Positions 24,775-34,168 of a stretch of 64,000 bases of DNA are shown here, one piece after another. Source of the DNA: Methylotenera_A sp044228245. Its GTDB lineage: Bacteria > Pseudomonadota > Gammaproteobacteria > Burkholderiales > Methylophilaceae. Location: contig JBGAVG010000001.1 in NCBI GenBank assembly GCA_044228245.1, positions 62,001 to 126,000 of the forward strand. Direction: 5' to 3'. The notes below the pieces were generated by a model that saw nothing but the letters and a program-made list of their open reading frames with translations, did no database searches and had not been told where the DNA came from. Numbering within the stretch: position 1 is the stretch's first letter; every line of letters starts with the position of its first letter. The translations under genes were made by a program, and so were the position numbers.

Positions 24775-26451
24775 CTAAACTCCGCTAAATAGCACCCAAG
24801 CCTTTTGCACCGTACTCCAAACACCGTAACTAATCGGTATCAACACAGCCGCCCAGGCCAGCTTGACCAAAATAGGGTGCTGTTCCGCATTACCCATTGA
24901 AGCTGCATTTGCTGAGGCTTTCTGCAGGGATTTTTCATGACTGATTTTATGCACTTCTTCTAATTCCACATCGGTCATGAAGTATTTATCCGCTACCGGC
25001 TTCACCAGCATATTGGCGACAAAACCCACCACCAGCAGGCCCGCCAGCACGACAAAAATCGGCGCGTAAATCTGGTCGAACGGGATGCCTTTTTCCAGCC
25101 GGGTATCATGCATATAATTCACCACCACTGGCCCTAAAATGCCCGCAGTTGACCAAGCGGTAAGCAGGCGCCCATGAATCGCGCCGACAAACTGCGTGCC
25201 GAACATATCTGCCAAATAGGCCGGAATAGTGGCAAAACCGCCGCCGTACATCGAGGCTATCACGCAAAAACTTGCCACAAATAAAGCGAGTGATTTCATG
25301 CCAGCCATATAAGTGGCAGTGCAATATAAAATGGCACCTAATGTAAAGAAGATAAAGTAAGTGCGTTTGCGACCCAGCTTATCTGACGAACTGGCCCAAC
25401 CGATACGACCAAAAATATTAAACAGTGAAATCAGGCCAACGAAGCCTGCACCAACCGCCGCAGCCGCAGCCGTCATGGCCTCATCCTTTTTAATCTCCGC
25501 AAAACCAATCCCAGGCTGGCCAATCAGCGCGCCGCCAAAGGTTTCCTGCAGCATCGGCGCAGCAGCGCCGATAATGCCAATGCCCGCGGACACATTCATG
25601 CACAGCACCAGCCACAGCAGCCAGAACTGCGGCGTTTTATGTGCATTTTTCAGATGTACATGGCGCGTTGCAATCATGGTGTTTTTTGTTGTGTCCGGCG
25701 GAGTCCAGCCGGCTGGCTTCCAGCCCACTGGCGGCACGCGGTAGCCCAACGCACCGCAAAGCATAAACACGGCATAAATCGCAGCGAGTGCAACAAAGGT
25801 TTGCCAGACACCCACACTGTCGGGTGTTGCAAAGTAGGACATTAATTTTGTAGCCAATGGCGAGCCAATCATCGCACCGCCGCCAAAGCCCATAATCGCC
25901 ATCCCTGTAGCCATGCCGCGACGATCCGGGAACCACTTAATAAGCGTGGATACAGGCGAGATATAGCCCAGCCCCAGCCCGATGCCGCCAAGCACGCCGC
26001 TGCCCAGCCACATCATCCATAGCTGATGCGCGTACACGCCATAGGCAGAAATCAGCAGGCCGCCGCACCAGCACAGCATGGACACCAAGCCCGCCTTGCG
26101 CGGCCCTTCGCGCTCCAGCCAGCCGCCCCACAGTGCTGCCGAGCATCCAAGCAGCACGAAAAACAAGGTGTACATCCAGCCCAGATCAAACTGCGTCCAG
26201 TTGCAATCGGTCGCGAACAAGGCTTTTGCGGTGCCCGACAATTTTTCGCCAAATGTGGTGGCACCTGCTGCGCAGGCCGCCAGCGGCTTGCCATCTTCGC
26301 CCAGCAAGGCATTGCCAAGCGGCTTCCAGAACACGCTGAAGCCATACGCCATGCCAATGGACAAGTGCACCGCCAAAGCTGCTGGCGGCACCAGCCAGCG
26401 GTTAAAATTTGCATTTGCGGTGATATATTCTTTTGATAAAAAACCTGCCAT
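24775..26451 (-). CDS. OFA-family MFS transporter (oxalate/formate antiporter type)
   Basis: The 558-residue protein has about twelve membrane segments and fits the OFA branch of the major facilitator superfamily. Typical traits are LGLGYISPVSTLIKWFPDRRGMATGMAI in the first half and an extra periplasmic loop with two cysteines after the first helix. Members move oxalate, formate or other monocarboxylates; the substrate here is unknown. The C-terminus carries an added cytoplasmic segment with a final membrane helix. It is divergent from phoB and separated from it by 180 bp that hold a Pho box. Confidence 0.88.
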   Translation of the reverse strand: MAGFLSKEYITANANFNRWLVPPAALAVHLSIGMAYGFSVFWKPLGNALLGEDGKPLAACAAGATTFGEKLSGTAKALFATDCNWTQFDLGWMYTLFFVLLGCSAALWGGWLEREGPRKAGLVSMLCWCGGLLISAYGVYAHQLWMMWLGSGVLGGIGLGLGYISPVSTLIKWFPDRRGMATGMAIMGFGGGAMIGSPLATKLMSYFATPDSVGVWQTFVALAAIYAVFMLCGALGYRVPPVGWKPAGWTPPDTTKNTMIATRHVHLKNAHKTPQFWLLWLVLCMNVSAGIGIIGAAAPMLQETFGGALIGQPGIGFAEIKKDEAMTAAAAAVGAGFVGLISLFNIFGRIGWASSSDKLGRKRTYFIFFTLGAILYCTATYMAGMKSLALFVASFCVIASMYGGGFATIPAYLADMFGTQFVGAIHGRLLTAWSTAGILGPVVVNYMHDTRLEKGIPFDQIYAPIFVVLAGLLVVGFVANMLVKPVADKYFMTDVELEEVHKISHEKSLQKASANAASMGNAEQHPILVKLAWAAVLIPISYGVWSTVQKAWVLFSGV

Positions 26452-26567
26452 GCGACCCCCTGAAATATACGTAATATCGTTGTTATTCGAACATGCTACA
26501 TAGTGTTACAAAATGCCAGAAATGGCAATTGTGCCTGAAATTTTATCGCAAAAAAATTGTTTGAATT

Positions 26568-26597
26568 TTGTCATGAATATGTCATATTAAAGTCACA
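26568..26597 (+). promoter_or_regulatory. Candidate Pho box upstream of phoB
   Basis: Three hexamers repeat with an exact 11-bp period: TGTCAT at 26569, TGTCAT at 26580 and AGTCAC at 26591. PhoB sites are direct repeats of this type with an 11-bp period. The site ends 35 bp before the phoB start and would allow autoregulation; it also lies between phoB and the divergent OFA transporter. Confidence 0.75.
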
Positions 26598-26631
26598 AAA
26601 TGGCCTGGACTGAATAAATCGAGATCACACA

Positions 26632-27327
26632 ATGCCAGCAAATATTTTAGTAGTCGAAGACGAGCCCGCGATACAGGAACTGCTTGCCTTGAACATCACG
26701 CAAGCGGGCCACAACGCCATACGCGCACTCAGCGTGGAGCACGCACAGGAGCTGCTTCACAGTACATTGCCAGATTTGATTCTACTGGACTGGATGCTGC
26801 CCGGCATGAGCGGCATTGAATATGCGCGGCGCTTGAAATCCGACAACCTCACCAAAGCCATCCCCATTATCATGCTCACCGCACGCAGCGATGAATATGA
26901 CAAAGTACGCGGTTTGGAAGTCGGCGCGGACGATTACGTGACCAAGCCATTCAGCCCGCGTGAGCTGAATGCGCGCATCAAGGCGGTATTACGCCGCCGT
27001 GCGCCGCAAATGACCGATGACCCGATTGAGATACAGGGCCTGTTGCTGGACCCTACCACACATCGCGTGACGGGCAATGGCACCAATATTGATTTAGGGC
27101 CAACCGAGTTCAGGCTGCTGCATTATTTCATGAGCAATGCCGAGCGCGTACACACCCGCAGCCAGTTGCTGGATAAAGTATGGGGTGACCGTGTATTTGT
27201 TGAAGACCGCACGGTAGATGTGCATATCCGCCGTCTGCGTAACGCCCTTGCCGTATCCGGCCATCAGGACTTAGTCCAGACCGTGCGCGGCTCGGGTTAC
27301 CGGCTCTCTGCAGTCAAGGAAAGTTAG
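26632..27327 (+). CDS. phoB: Phosphate regulon response regulator PhoB
   Basis: PhoB activates the phosphate-starvation regulon after phosphorylation by PhoR. The receiver domain (1-120) carries the phospho-accepting Asp in LLDWMLPG near residue 54 and the Lys of TKPF near 106. The OmpR-type winged helix follows, with LGPTEFRLLHYFM, SQLLDKVWG and RTVDVHIRRLRNAL. Length 231 is normal. It precedes phoR and lies behind a Pho box. Confidence 0.93.
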   Translation: MPANILVVEDEPAIQELLALNITQAGHNAIRALSVEHAQELLHSTLPDLILLDWMLPGMSGIEYARRLKSDNLTKAIPIIMLTARSDEYDKVRGLEVGADDYVTKPFSPRELNARIKAVLRRRAPQMTDDPIEIQGLLLDPTTHRVTGNGTNIDLGPTEFRLLHYFMSNAERVHTRSQLLDKVWGDRVFVEDRTVDVHIRRLRNALAVSGHQDLVQTVRGSGYRLSAVKES

Positions 27328-27383
27328 CTCAACTTACATAAAAGCTGGCTATAATTAAGCAATTTTAATTTGAAGCTTAATTT

Positions 27384-28724
27384 GTGCCCGATATTCGCTT
27401 AAAAGCTGGTTTGTTCATCTGCGCTTTAGGTGCAATCTGTATTTTTTTATGGCTGATCAGCGGCGCCACCGTCGCGCTAGTCATATTTTCAATCGGCCTT
27501 CTGATTTACCTCGTCATCCATATTTCCTGGCTGCATAAACTGCATCTCTGGTTCAAGAACCCGGTGTTAGAAGAAATCCCGGAAGGTTCCGGCGTTTGGG
27601 AAGACGTATTTACCGCGCTATTGCGATATGAGCGCCATAACATCGCAAACCAGACCCAATTAAACTCAGCGCTGGAGCGTTTCAACCTGACCGCCAACGC
27701 AATCCCGGACGGCCTGGTTATCTTAAGCCCCAGCAACGAGATCGAATGGTGCACCCCCCACGCCGAGAACCAGCTCGGCCTGAATTTGACCACCGATAAA
27801 AACCTGCCCATTGTGAATCTGGTCAGAGACAGCAATTTTATTGCCTACCTATACAACGGTGAATATGAAGAGCCTTTCAAACTCAAGTCCTGGCGCAATC
27901 CTGAAGTGGTATTCGAAATTCGGCTGGTTCCATTTGCATCCAGACAAAAATTGTTAATCTGCCGTGACATGACGCAGCTTGAAAAAGTCGATACCATGCG
28001 CCGCGATTTTATCGCCAATGTGTCGCACGAGCTGCGCACGCCGCTCACCGTGGTGGGCGGCTTTCTGGAAACCTTAAGCGATATGGCAGGCGCTGTACCG
28101 GATGCACTGAAAAGCTATTTCACCATGATGCAAGAACAGACCGGGCGCATGCGGCGCATTATCGAAGATCTGCTCACACTTTCGACCATAGAAAGCAACA
28201 CGGAAAACCCTGAAGATGACGAAATCGACATGGGGAACCTGCTGAAAAGCATACAAAACGATGCTATTGGCCTGAGCCAAAGCCTGAACCAGGGTTTAAA
28301 AAATGCCAAACATAATATTCATCTGGATGCAGATCCCACGCTCAATCTGGCAGGCGCGCAAGATGAGCTGCAAAGCGCCTTCAGCAATCTGGTCAGCAAC
28401 GCCATTCGCTACACGCCCAAAGGCGGGGATATTTTTATTTCATGGGGCTTAAAAAACGAGCAGCCCGTATTCTCGGTGCGCGATACCGGCATCGGCATCG
28501 AGCAGAAGCACATTGACAGGCTGACCGAGCGCTTTTACCGCGTCGACCGCGGCCGCAGCCGCGAAACCGGCGGCACGGGATTGGGGCTTTCCATCGTCAA
28601 ACACATTCTCATCCGCCATCAGGCCAAACTGGAAATCACCAGTGAATTTGGCGCAGGCAGCACGTTCAGCGTGATATTCCCAAAATCGCGCATCGTGCAT
28701 AAAAAAGTAATCATGCAGGCATGA
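27384..28724 (+). CDS. phoR: Phosphate regulon sensor histidine kinase PhoR
   Basis: PhoR senses phosphate through the Pst transporter and phosphorylates PhoB. Two N-terminal helices (residues 7-50) anchor it, then come a PAS domain (ALERFNLTANAIPDGLVIL), the HisKA box FIANVSHELRTPLT near residue 213, and the ATPase with LVSNAIRYTP, DTGIGI, and GGTGLGLSIV. Length 446 is normal. The start is GTG at 27384, with only a weak ribosome site. The next gene starts inside its stop codon. Confidence 0.93.
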   Translation: MPDIRLKAGLFICALGAICIFLWLISGATVALVIFSIGLLIYLVIHISWLHKLHLWFKNPVLEEIPEGSGVWEDVFTALLRYERHNIANQTQLNSALERFNLTANAIPDGLVILSPSNEIEWCTPHAENQLGLNLTTDKNLPIVNLVRDSNFIAYLYNGEYEEPFKLKSWRNPEVVFEIRLVPFASRQKLLICRDMTQLEKVDTMRRDFIANVSHELRTPLTVVGGFLETLSDMAGAVPDALKSYFTMMQEQTGRMRRIIEDLLTLSTIESNTENPEDDEIDMGNLLKSIQNDAIGLSQSLNQGLKNAKHNIHLDADPTLNLAGAQDELQSAFSNLVSNAIRYTPKGGDIFISWGLKNEQPVFSVRDTGIGIEQKHIDRLTERFYRVDRGRSRETGGTGLGLSIVKHILIRHQAKLEITSEFGAGSTFSVIFPKSRIVHKKVIMQA

Positions 28725-29437
28725 GATTAGGGTTATTGCTATTGGCTTGCAGCCTGATTTCCGCGTGTGCCATGAATTCGCCAGTTGAAAATAAACCCAT
28801 CCCCGAGCGTGGTGACAGAATCTCTGCCAACCAGTTGGCGAAAAACGATTTTGACCGTTTGGCCGATGTGGAGATGGCAGAAAACACGCAAAGTCTGCGC
28901 AATTTAATGACCAAGCTTTATAAGCGCAACCCGAACCAGCTGGCCAAAAGCACGCCTGATCCGGTGGAAAAGATGGTGGATTGGGTATTTGAAGGCGAGC
29001 AGCAACACCGCTTTCAGTTTAAAGAGATCAACAACAAACAAGGCACTGATGCTATCTTTTTGGCGTTCGATGCCAATTATCAAGGCGACCGCGTACTGCC
29101 GTTTATTGTCGGCCTGCACACCATGCTGCTGAAGGCACATGGCAACAAAACCGATTTTTATTTAACCGATAATATCGATCCGCAAAGCGTTTACAACGTC
29201 GCCCGCAATATCGAAATCGCCGCATGGAAACTCTCAACCGCACGCGATGCCAATGGCAACTTATACCTGCTGACCAACGAGATTAACGACAAAGACCGCA
29301 ATTTAAGCTTTGAACGCGAATTCGGCAAAATGATAGGCCGCACCGATTTATACGCCATTGCTTTGGCGGAAAAATCACAACGGCTGATTTCACGCGTCAT
29401 GCAAAGCCTCGCCACCGCAGTATTTTTACCGTTTTAA
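28721..29437 (+). CDS. Predicted lipoprotein of unknown function
   Basis: The ATG overlaps the phoR stop by four bases. The start MRLGLLLLACSLISAC contains a signal peptide with lipobox LISAC, so the mature protein begins at Cys16 and should be anchored in the envelope. The rest is mixed helix and strand with no motif I recognise. Length 238. Since it is coupled to phoBR it may be phosphate-controlled, but there is no direct evidence. Confidence 0.82.
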   Translation: MRLGLLLLACSLISACAMNSPVENKPIPERGDRISANQLAKNDFDRLADVEMAENTQSLRNLMTKLYKRNPNQLAKSTPDPVEKMVDWVFEGEQQHRFQFKEINNKQGTDAIFLAFDANYQGDRVLPFIVGLHTMLLKAHGNKTDFYLTDNIDPQSVYNVARNIEIAAWKLSTARDANGNLYLLTNEINDKDRNLSFEREFGKMIGRTDLYAIALAEKSQRLISRVMQSLATAVFLPF

Positions 29438-29529
29438 TTCAAAAATGGATGCTCTGGAAGGCGCATGGATATTGGCCTGCAGAGCATGTGTTTTTTGTTG
29501 TTTTAAACGATATTTAATTTAAGTTACTT

Positions 29530-30130
29530 GTCGGGGGTAGCCCGACGGCTAATCACTTTCTTTTGTTTGTGCAAAAGAAAGTAATCAAAGAAAATCACAC
29601 CCCACATCACGGCCTACGGCTGCCTTGCGTTGCTCAACAAAATAAGCGGCTGCGCAACTCAACCTAACAAGCCACATAAAACGTGGCTTGTTGCGGGATT
29701 CAGACAAGTGCTCGCCTTCATCTTATTTTGTCTGCGCTACTCAGCGTGATGTAAGGGGATGTAAAACCCGCTAAGCACATACCCTGAGAGGCAGTATCCA
29801 TGCGCCTTCCAGGGCATCAGCTTTTCGCGTTCGCATGGTTTGTTTTTGACTTTCAATCCCTTTGCCGCGCCTTCGGCTTGAGCGGCAGATGGATAAGCGG
29901 CGAGGACTGTTTGAGCGTAGCGACAACTAAGGCTGCGCCAGCAGCCTGTTGCGGCGTAGGCTAACCTTTAGGTTAAGTGAGTGAAACGAACGGCCGAAGC
30001 CAATTCCGCAGCCGCCCAGGTGCGGCGCTAAGAACGAAGGAGAAAAGCGGCAGCGGGGTAGCCTTTTCTTTGGTTTCTTTCTTTTGGCTACGCAAAAGAA
30101 AGAAACTCGCTAGTCGCGCGAGAGCGACAT
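29530..30130. repeat. Non-coding repeat region bounded by two stem-loops
   Basis: The stretch 29438-30171 holds no credible gene. It carries two copies of a stem-loop whose core is CTTTCTTTTG ... CAAAAGAAAG. Left copy: 11-bp perfect stem 29555-29565/29572-29582. Right copy: 14-bp perfect stem 30073-30086/30093-30106. Each is preceded by GGGGTAGCC (29535 and 30055), so the copies are in direct orientation about 520 bp apart. A frame at 29977-30198 rich in Arg, Lys, Ser and Phe is typical of the spurious proteins annotated over such elements. I recall this kind of stem-loop from other proteobacteria; copies elsewhere in this genome cannot be checked here. Confidence 0.7.
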
Positions 30131-30171
30131 TTTTATGCCACAAGGCACACAAAAAATCCTGTGCTATTGCT

Positions 30172-30741
30172 CTAGTTGTGCGGCAACAGTTCTTCTGAGA
30201 AACTTAAATCAGCATATAAAGATTTATGTGTATCTTCAACTTTTTCGTATATTGCTAAATAAAGTTGATCCGCATTTAGCCCTGGCATTTCAATATCCGA
30301 CAAATTCAACTCCAAACTAAAACCAATATTTAATTGGTCAAATAAACTTTCGAAACACTTTCTTGATTTATCAGATATAAATAATTCTTTTTTATCCAAA
30401 ATTTCCCTTATTTTTTTATCGTGAGCCAATAATGAAAGATTTGCATCATCAGAGATATCTATAGTTCTTTCTGAAAAATCACCACCTCCATTTATTTCAG
30501 CTACTCTTGCATGGCAATAATTCCGCAAATTCACTATTTTTTCCGATAGCGCTTTAAAAGCATCCAACCGCTCAGAATGCAAAATTTCTATTCTCTTAAG
30601 TTTTGATTCGAATAGCTTACTTAGCTTGTCATATTCATGAGAAATCGACTCTTCAAGCCTAGACTTTAGCCACCAACCAAGAATAGGAACGCAAGCAACA
30701 AAAAACAAATTAATTAATAAGTAATAAATTGGTGGTGTCAT
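30172..30741 (-). CDS. Hypothetical membrane-anchored coiled-coil protein (189 residues)
   Basis: No family is recognised. One membrane helix lies at residues 5-23 (YYLLINLFFVACVPILGWW), followed by a long charged coiled-coil-like region (residues 27-75) and a helical C-terminal half; the soluble part is probably cytoplasmic. The coding sequence is visibly richer in A and T than its neighbours, suggesting recent acquisition. It ends beside the repeat region and starts three bases after the molybdopterin enzyme stop on the same strand. Similar small proteins occur in accessory regions, but no function can be claimed. Confidence 0.6.
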   Translation of the reverse strand: MTPPIYYLLINLFFVACVPILGWWLKSRLEESISHEYDKLSKLFESKLKRIEILHSERLDAFKALSEKIVNLRNYCHARVAEINGGGDFSERTIDISDDANLSLLAHDKKIREILDKKELFISDKSRKCFESLFDQLNIGFSLELNLSDIEMPGLNADQLYLAIYEKVEDTHKSLYADLSFSEELLPHN

Positions 30742-30744
30742 ATA

Positions 30745-32877
30745 TTAATTACCTAACGCCACTTCCACCAAATTATCAGAGAAAGTCGTCGAATGCCCCA
30801 TATCTCCAAACTCCGCGGCACTAATGCAATTCACCGTACCTTTATTGAGTTGCCGCCAATAACCAAGCGTGGCAACCACAATGCCGGGGTTGACGTCTTT
30901 GGTGATGCGCGCATCGCCTTCAAACACGCCACGGTCATTAAACACTTTCACCTTAACGCCTTCTTTAATGCCGCGCATCTCGGCATCTGCCGGGTGAATC
31001 ATCACAAACTGCTCGCCCTGGCCTTTGATTTTTTCCGCCATGTTGGCATAGCAAGAGTTCAAAAAACCATGGCTTTTTGGCGAGATGATGTTGAGCGGAT
31101 ATTTCTTGGCCAAGGCAGGGTTGCTATCTGCGCTCTCCCGATTCGCCACATAATCCGGCAGCGGGTCTAAATCCTCACCGGGTTGAAAGCCTTCGTACAT
31201 CTGTCTAAACGGCCCTGCGACGAAGTTTTTCGCGCCCTCGACCATGAACATGCATTTACCTGTCGGCGTGGGAAAGTTGCCTGCTTTGTGCGGCGCACGG
31301 TCATCTTTGGTGCCCACTTTGAGCTTGGCAAAGCCGTGTTCACGCATGTAGGCTAAATCGTAGCCGTCACACGCGGGAGCATCCCAAGCCACATAGTTTT
31401 CCAGACATTCGGAATCTGACCATTTGAAGTTATCTTCTTCAAAACCCAAGCGCTTGGCCAAACGGCGGAAAATCTCATTGTTCGGCAATGCCTCGCACGG
31501 CGGGTCGATGCATTTGGCGTTGTAGGTCAGATACAGATGTCCCCAGCTTAGAATCATATCTTCCATCTCCGCGCCCATGGCGGCTGGCAGCACAATATCG
31601 GCATACGCAGCAGTATCGGAGATAAAGTGATCGGCCACAATGGTGAATAAATCCTCGCGCTGCAAGCCTTTGATGATTTTGTCGGTTTCCGGCGATTGCG
31701 TGACGGGGTTGGTGTTCCATACCATCAGCGATTTAATTGGGGTCTTGAGTTTTATTTCGCCCGTGAGTACACGCCCCAACTGTAGAATATTGGCAACTTG
31801 CGTGCCTTCCGGAATCAAATCCGGGCGCGAAATCACATCAAATCTATATGGATGCTCCCACACCGGGAACTGCAAAATACCGCCGCCCACATGGCGCCAG
31901 GCGCCAATCAGCGCAGGCAAACAGGTTACCGCACGGATGGCCTGGCTGCCGCCATAACTGCGCTCCAAAGCCACCCCAATACGAATTGCGGCAGGCGCGG
32001 TGGTGGCGTATTCGCGCGCAAATTTGCGAATATCTGCCGCAGGAATACCGGTGATTTTTTCCGCCCATTCCGGTGTGCGGGTTTTGGCGCGCTCGGCCAG
32101 TTCTTTAAAACCAACCGTGTAATTGTCGATATAATCCTGGTCTTGCAAACCTTCTTGAATAATCACGTGCATCATCGCCATGGCCAGCGCGCCATCGGTG
32201 CCGGGCTTGGGCGCGATATGCCAATCGGCCTCTTTGGCGGTGCGTGAGGCATAGCTATCTACCACCACCACCTTCGCGCCTTTCTTTTGCGCGTCATGAA
32301 TGATGTGCCAGTGATGCAAATTGGTGGAAACCGAATTAGACGCCCACACCACGATGTATTTAGCATGAATAAAGCTTTCCGGATCTACCCCGGCAGTCGG
32401 CCCCACAGTCAATAACCATGCGGTGCATGAGCCTTCGCCACAAAAGGTGCGCTCACACACAGTCGCGCCCATGCGATTAAAAAACGCATCGCCGCCATTT
32501 AAGCCGTGCACCAAACCCTGATTGCCCAAATAGCTGGCAGGCATGATGGCTTGCGCGCCATCGGTTTTGATAATCGCCTGCCATTTATCAACAATTGTAT
32601 CCAGCGCTTCGTCCCAGCTAATACGCGTAAACTGCTTGCTGCCTTTGGGGCCAGTACGCTTCATCGGGTAGAGCAAACGGTCAGGGTGATAATGGCGTTT
32701 TTCGTAATCTTTGAGTTTGACGCACAAGCCGCCGCGCGTCATGGGGTGCTCTGTGTTACCTGTGACCGCAACAAGTTTTTCGTTTTTAACATGAAACACC
32801 ATGCTGCAGGTGTCTGGGCAATCGTGTGGACAACCGCCATGAAAGGTCTTTACATCGGCATCAACAGGCTTGTTCAT
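30745..32877 (-). CDS. Molybdopterin-dependent oxidoreductase (DMSO reductase superfamily)
   Basis: A [4Fe-4S] site near the N-terminus (GGCPHDCPDTCSM ... GGLCVK) precedes a molybdopterin-binding domain and a C-terminal MGD-binding domain (IISPKSHGFLNSCYAN, MIHPADAEMRGI). Length 710 from the chosen ATG at 32877, which follows GGGGGA at about ten bases; the longest frame begins 90 bases earlier without family support. No Tat signal is visible, so it is likely cytoplasmic. There are no companion electron-transfer or anchor subunits nearby, so electron donor and substrate are unknown. A single-subunit enzyme of this family in a methylotroph-like genome could act on formate, sulfur or nitrogen compounds, but nothing here decides it. 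Confidence 0.9.
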   Translation of the reverse strand: MNKPVDADVKTFHGGCPHDCPDTCSMVFHVKNEKLVAVTGNTEHPMTRGGLCVKLKDYEKRHYHPDRLLYPMKRTGPKGSKQFTRISWDEALDTIVDKWQAIIKTDGAQAIMPASYLGNQGLVHGLNGGDAFFNRMGATVCERTFCGEGSCTAWLLTVGPTAGVDPESFIHAKYIVVWASNSVSTNLHHWHIIHDAQKKGAKVVVVDSYASRTAKEADWHIAPKPGTDGALAMAMMHVIIQEGLQDQDYIDNYTVGFKELAERAKTRTPEWAEKITGIPAADIRKFAREYATTAPAAIRIGVALERSYGGSQAIRAVTCLPALIGAWRHVGGGILQFPVWEHPYRFDVISRPDLIPEGTQVANILQLGRVLTGEIKLKTPIKSLMVWNTNPVTQSPETDKIIKGLQREDLFTIVADHFISDTAAYADIVLPAAMGAEMEDMILSWGHLYLTYNAKCIDPPCEALPNNEIFRRLAKRLGFEEDNFKWSDSECLENYVAWDAPACDGYDLAYMREHGFAKLKVGTKDDRAPHKAGNFPTPTGKCMFMVEGAKNFVAGPFRQMYEGFQPGEDLDPLPDYVANRESADSNPALAKKYPLNIISPKSHGFLNSCYANMAEKIKGQGEQFVMIHPADAEMRGIKEGVKVKVFNDRGVFEGDARITKDVNPGIVVATLGYWRQLNKGTVNCISAAEFGDMGHSTTFSDNLVEVALGN

Positions 32878-32992
32878 TTTAAAAAAATCCCCCGAATTGA
32901 TTAACACATGTTTTTTGTTTTTACTATATACCCACTTGTATAGTTTGTGTAATTTTTTTAATTGCATCGCAAAACGTGATTAAAATAGACGA

Positions 32993-34159
32993 ATGAATAA
33001 GCCGATTGATACGCCATTACGATTGTTAAACAATTTAACGCCCAGCCAGTTTTTAGCCGAGTATTGGCAGAAAAAACCGCTGCTGATTCGCGGTGCGATA
33101 CACGATTTTAAGGGGCTGCTCAACCCCAATGAGCTTGCAGGTCTGGCATGTGAAGATGACGTGCAAGCCAGAATTATCAAGCATATCAAGGGCAAATGGC
33201 AGGTGGAGAATGGCCCGTTTGATGAAGCTGACTTTACTCAACTGCCCGAGAAAGACTGGACGCTGCTGGTGCAAAGCGTAAACCATCACCTGCCCGAGGC
33301 GGCTGATTTATTAAGCCAGTTTAATTTTATTCCGCATGCACGGCTGGATGACCTGATGGTGAGCTATGCGCCTGACGGCGGCGGCGTAGGCCCGCACACA
33401 GACAGTTACGATGTGTTTTTGCTGCAAGGCAGCGGCCAGCGTCGCTGGAAAATCAGTGGAACAAATAATAAAAATCCGGTCGATTTAAGCCTGGTCGAAA
33501 ACGCGCCGCTAAAAATTTTGAAACACTTTAATACCGAGCAGGAATGGGTACTGGAGGCGGGCGATATGCTCTATCTGCCGCCGCAAATTGCGCACTGGGG
33601 AACCGCAGTGGGTGATGACTGCATGACGTATTCCATCGGCTTCCGTGCGCCGAAAACGCAAGAGCTGATGCACGAGTTTTTAAATTACCTGCAAGATCAT
33701 TTGACCACGGAAGGCTTGTACAGTGATCCGGATTTAGTCCTGCAAAACCACCCGGCTGAAATCAGCGAACGCATAATCAATAAAGTAAGTGAGATGCTGC
33801 AAAAAATCACTTGGGACAGGCATAGCGTCGCGGATTTTTTAGGCAAATATCTGACAGAACCCAAGCCGGACATTGTGTTTGAACCTGCCCGAAAAATATC
33901 GAAAAATGAATTTACCAAACAGCTTGCCAAAAAAACTTTATGGCTAAGTTTAAAATCCCAACTGCTATTTACCGGCAACAGCTTTTATTTGAATGGCGAG
34001 AAACTGGCAATACCTGCGGAGATGATAGGATTTATGCAGGATTTTGCAGATAAACGTTACTTAAAAACACCTGCCCTGCAAGCCAATATCCATGCGGCTC
34101 TTGGCGATGTGCTTTTTGAGAGTTATTTGGCTGGATTTGTGTGCTTTAACCACAAGTAA
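32993..34159 (+). CDS. roxA: JmjC-type ribosomal oxygenase (YcfD/RoxA family)
   Basis: RoxA is an Fe(II)/2-oxoglutarate oxygenase that hydroxylates an arginine of ribosomal protein L16. The metal site HTDSYD (near residue 135) and a second His in IAHWGTAVG (near 200) are visible. After the cupin come the helical dimerisation domain and a winged-helix-like C-terminus. Length 388 is normal. Adjacent genes of unknown role follow, and the molybdopterin enzyme is divergent. Confidence 0.9.
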   Translation: MNKPIDTPLRLLNNLTPSQFLAEYWQKKPLLIRGAIHDFKGLLNPNELAGLACEDDVQARIIKHIKGKWQVENGPFDEADFTQLPEKDWTLLVQSVNHHLPEAADLLSQFNFIPHARLDDLMVSYAPDGGGVGPHTDSYDVFLLQGSGQRRWKISGTNNKNPVDLSLVENAPLKILKHFNTEQEWVLEAGDMLYLPPQIAHWGTAVGDDCMTYSIGFRAPKTQELMHEFLNYLQDHLTTEGLYSDPDLVLQNHPAEISERIINKVSEMLQKITWDRHSVADFLGKYLTEPKPDIVFEPARKISKNEFTKQLAKKTLWLSLKSQLLFTGNSFYLNGEKLAIPAEMIGFMQDFADKRYLKTPALQANIHAALGDVLFESYLAGFVCFNHK

Positions 34160-34168
34160 GGAGACAGC

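Noticed and set aside
29977..30198. Frame of 73 codons in the repeat region
   Set aside because: The Arg/Lys/Phe-rich product is of the kind produced by this stem-loop repeat in many genomes, crosses the stem itself, and has no ribosome site.
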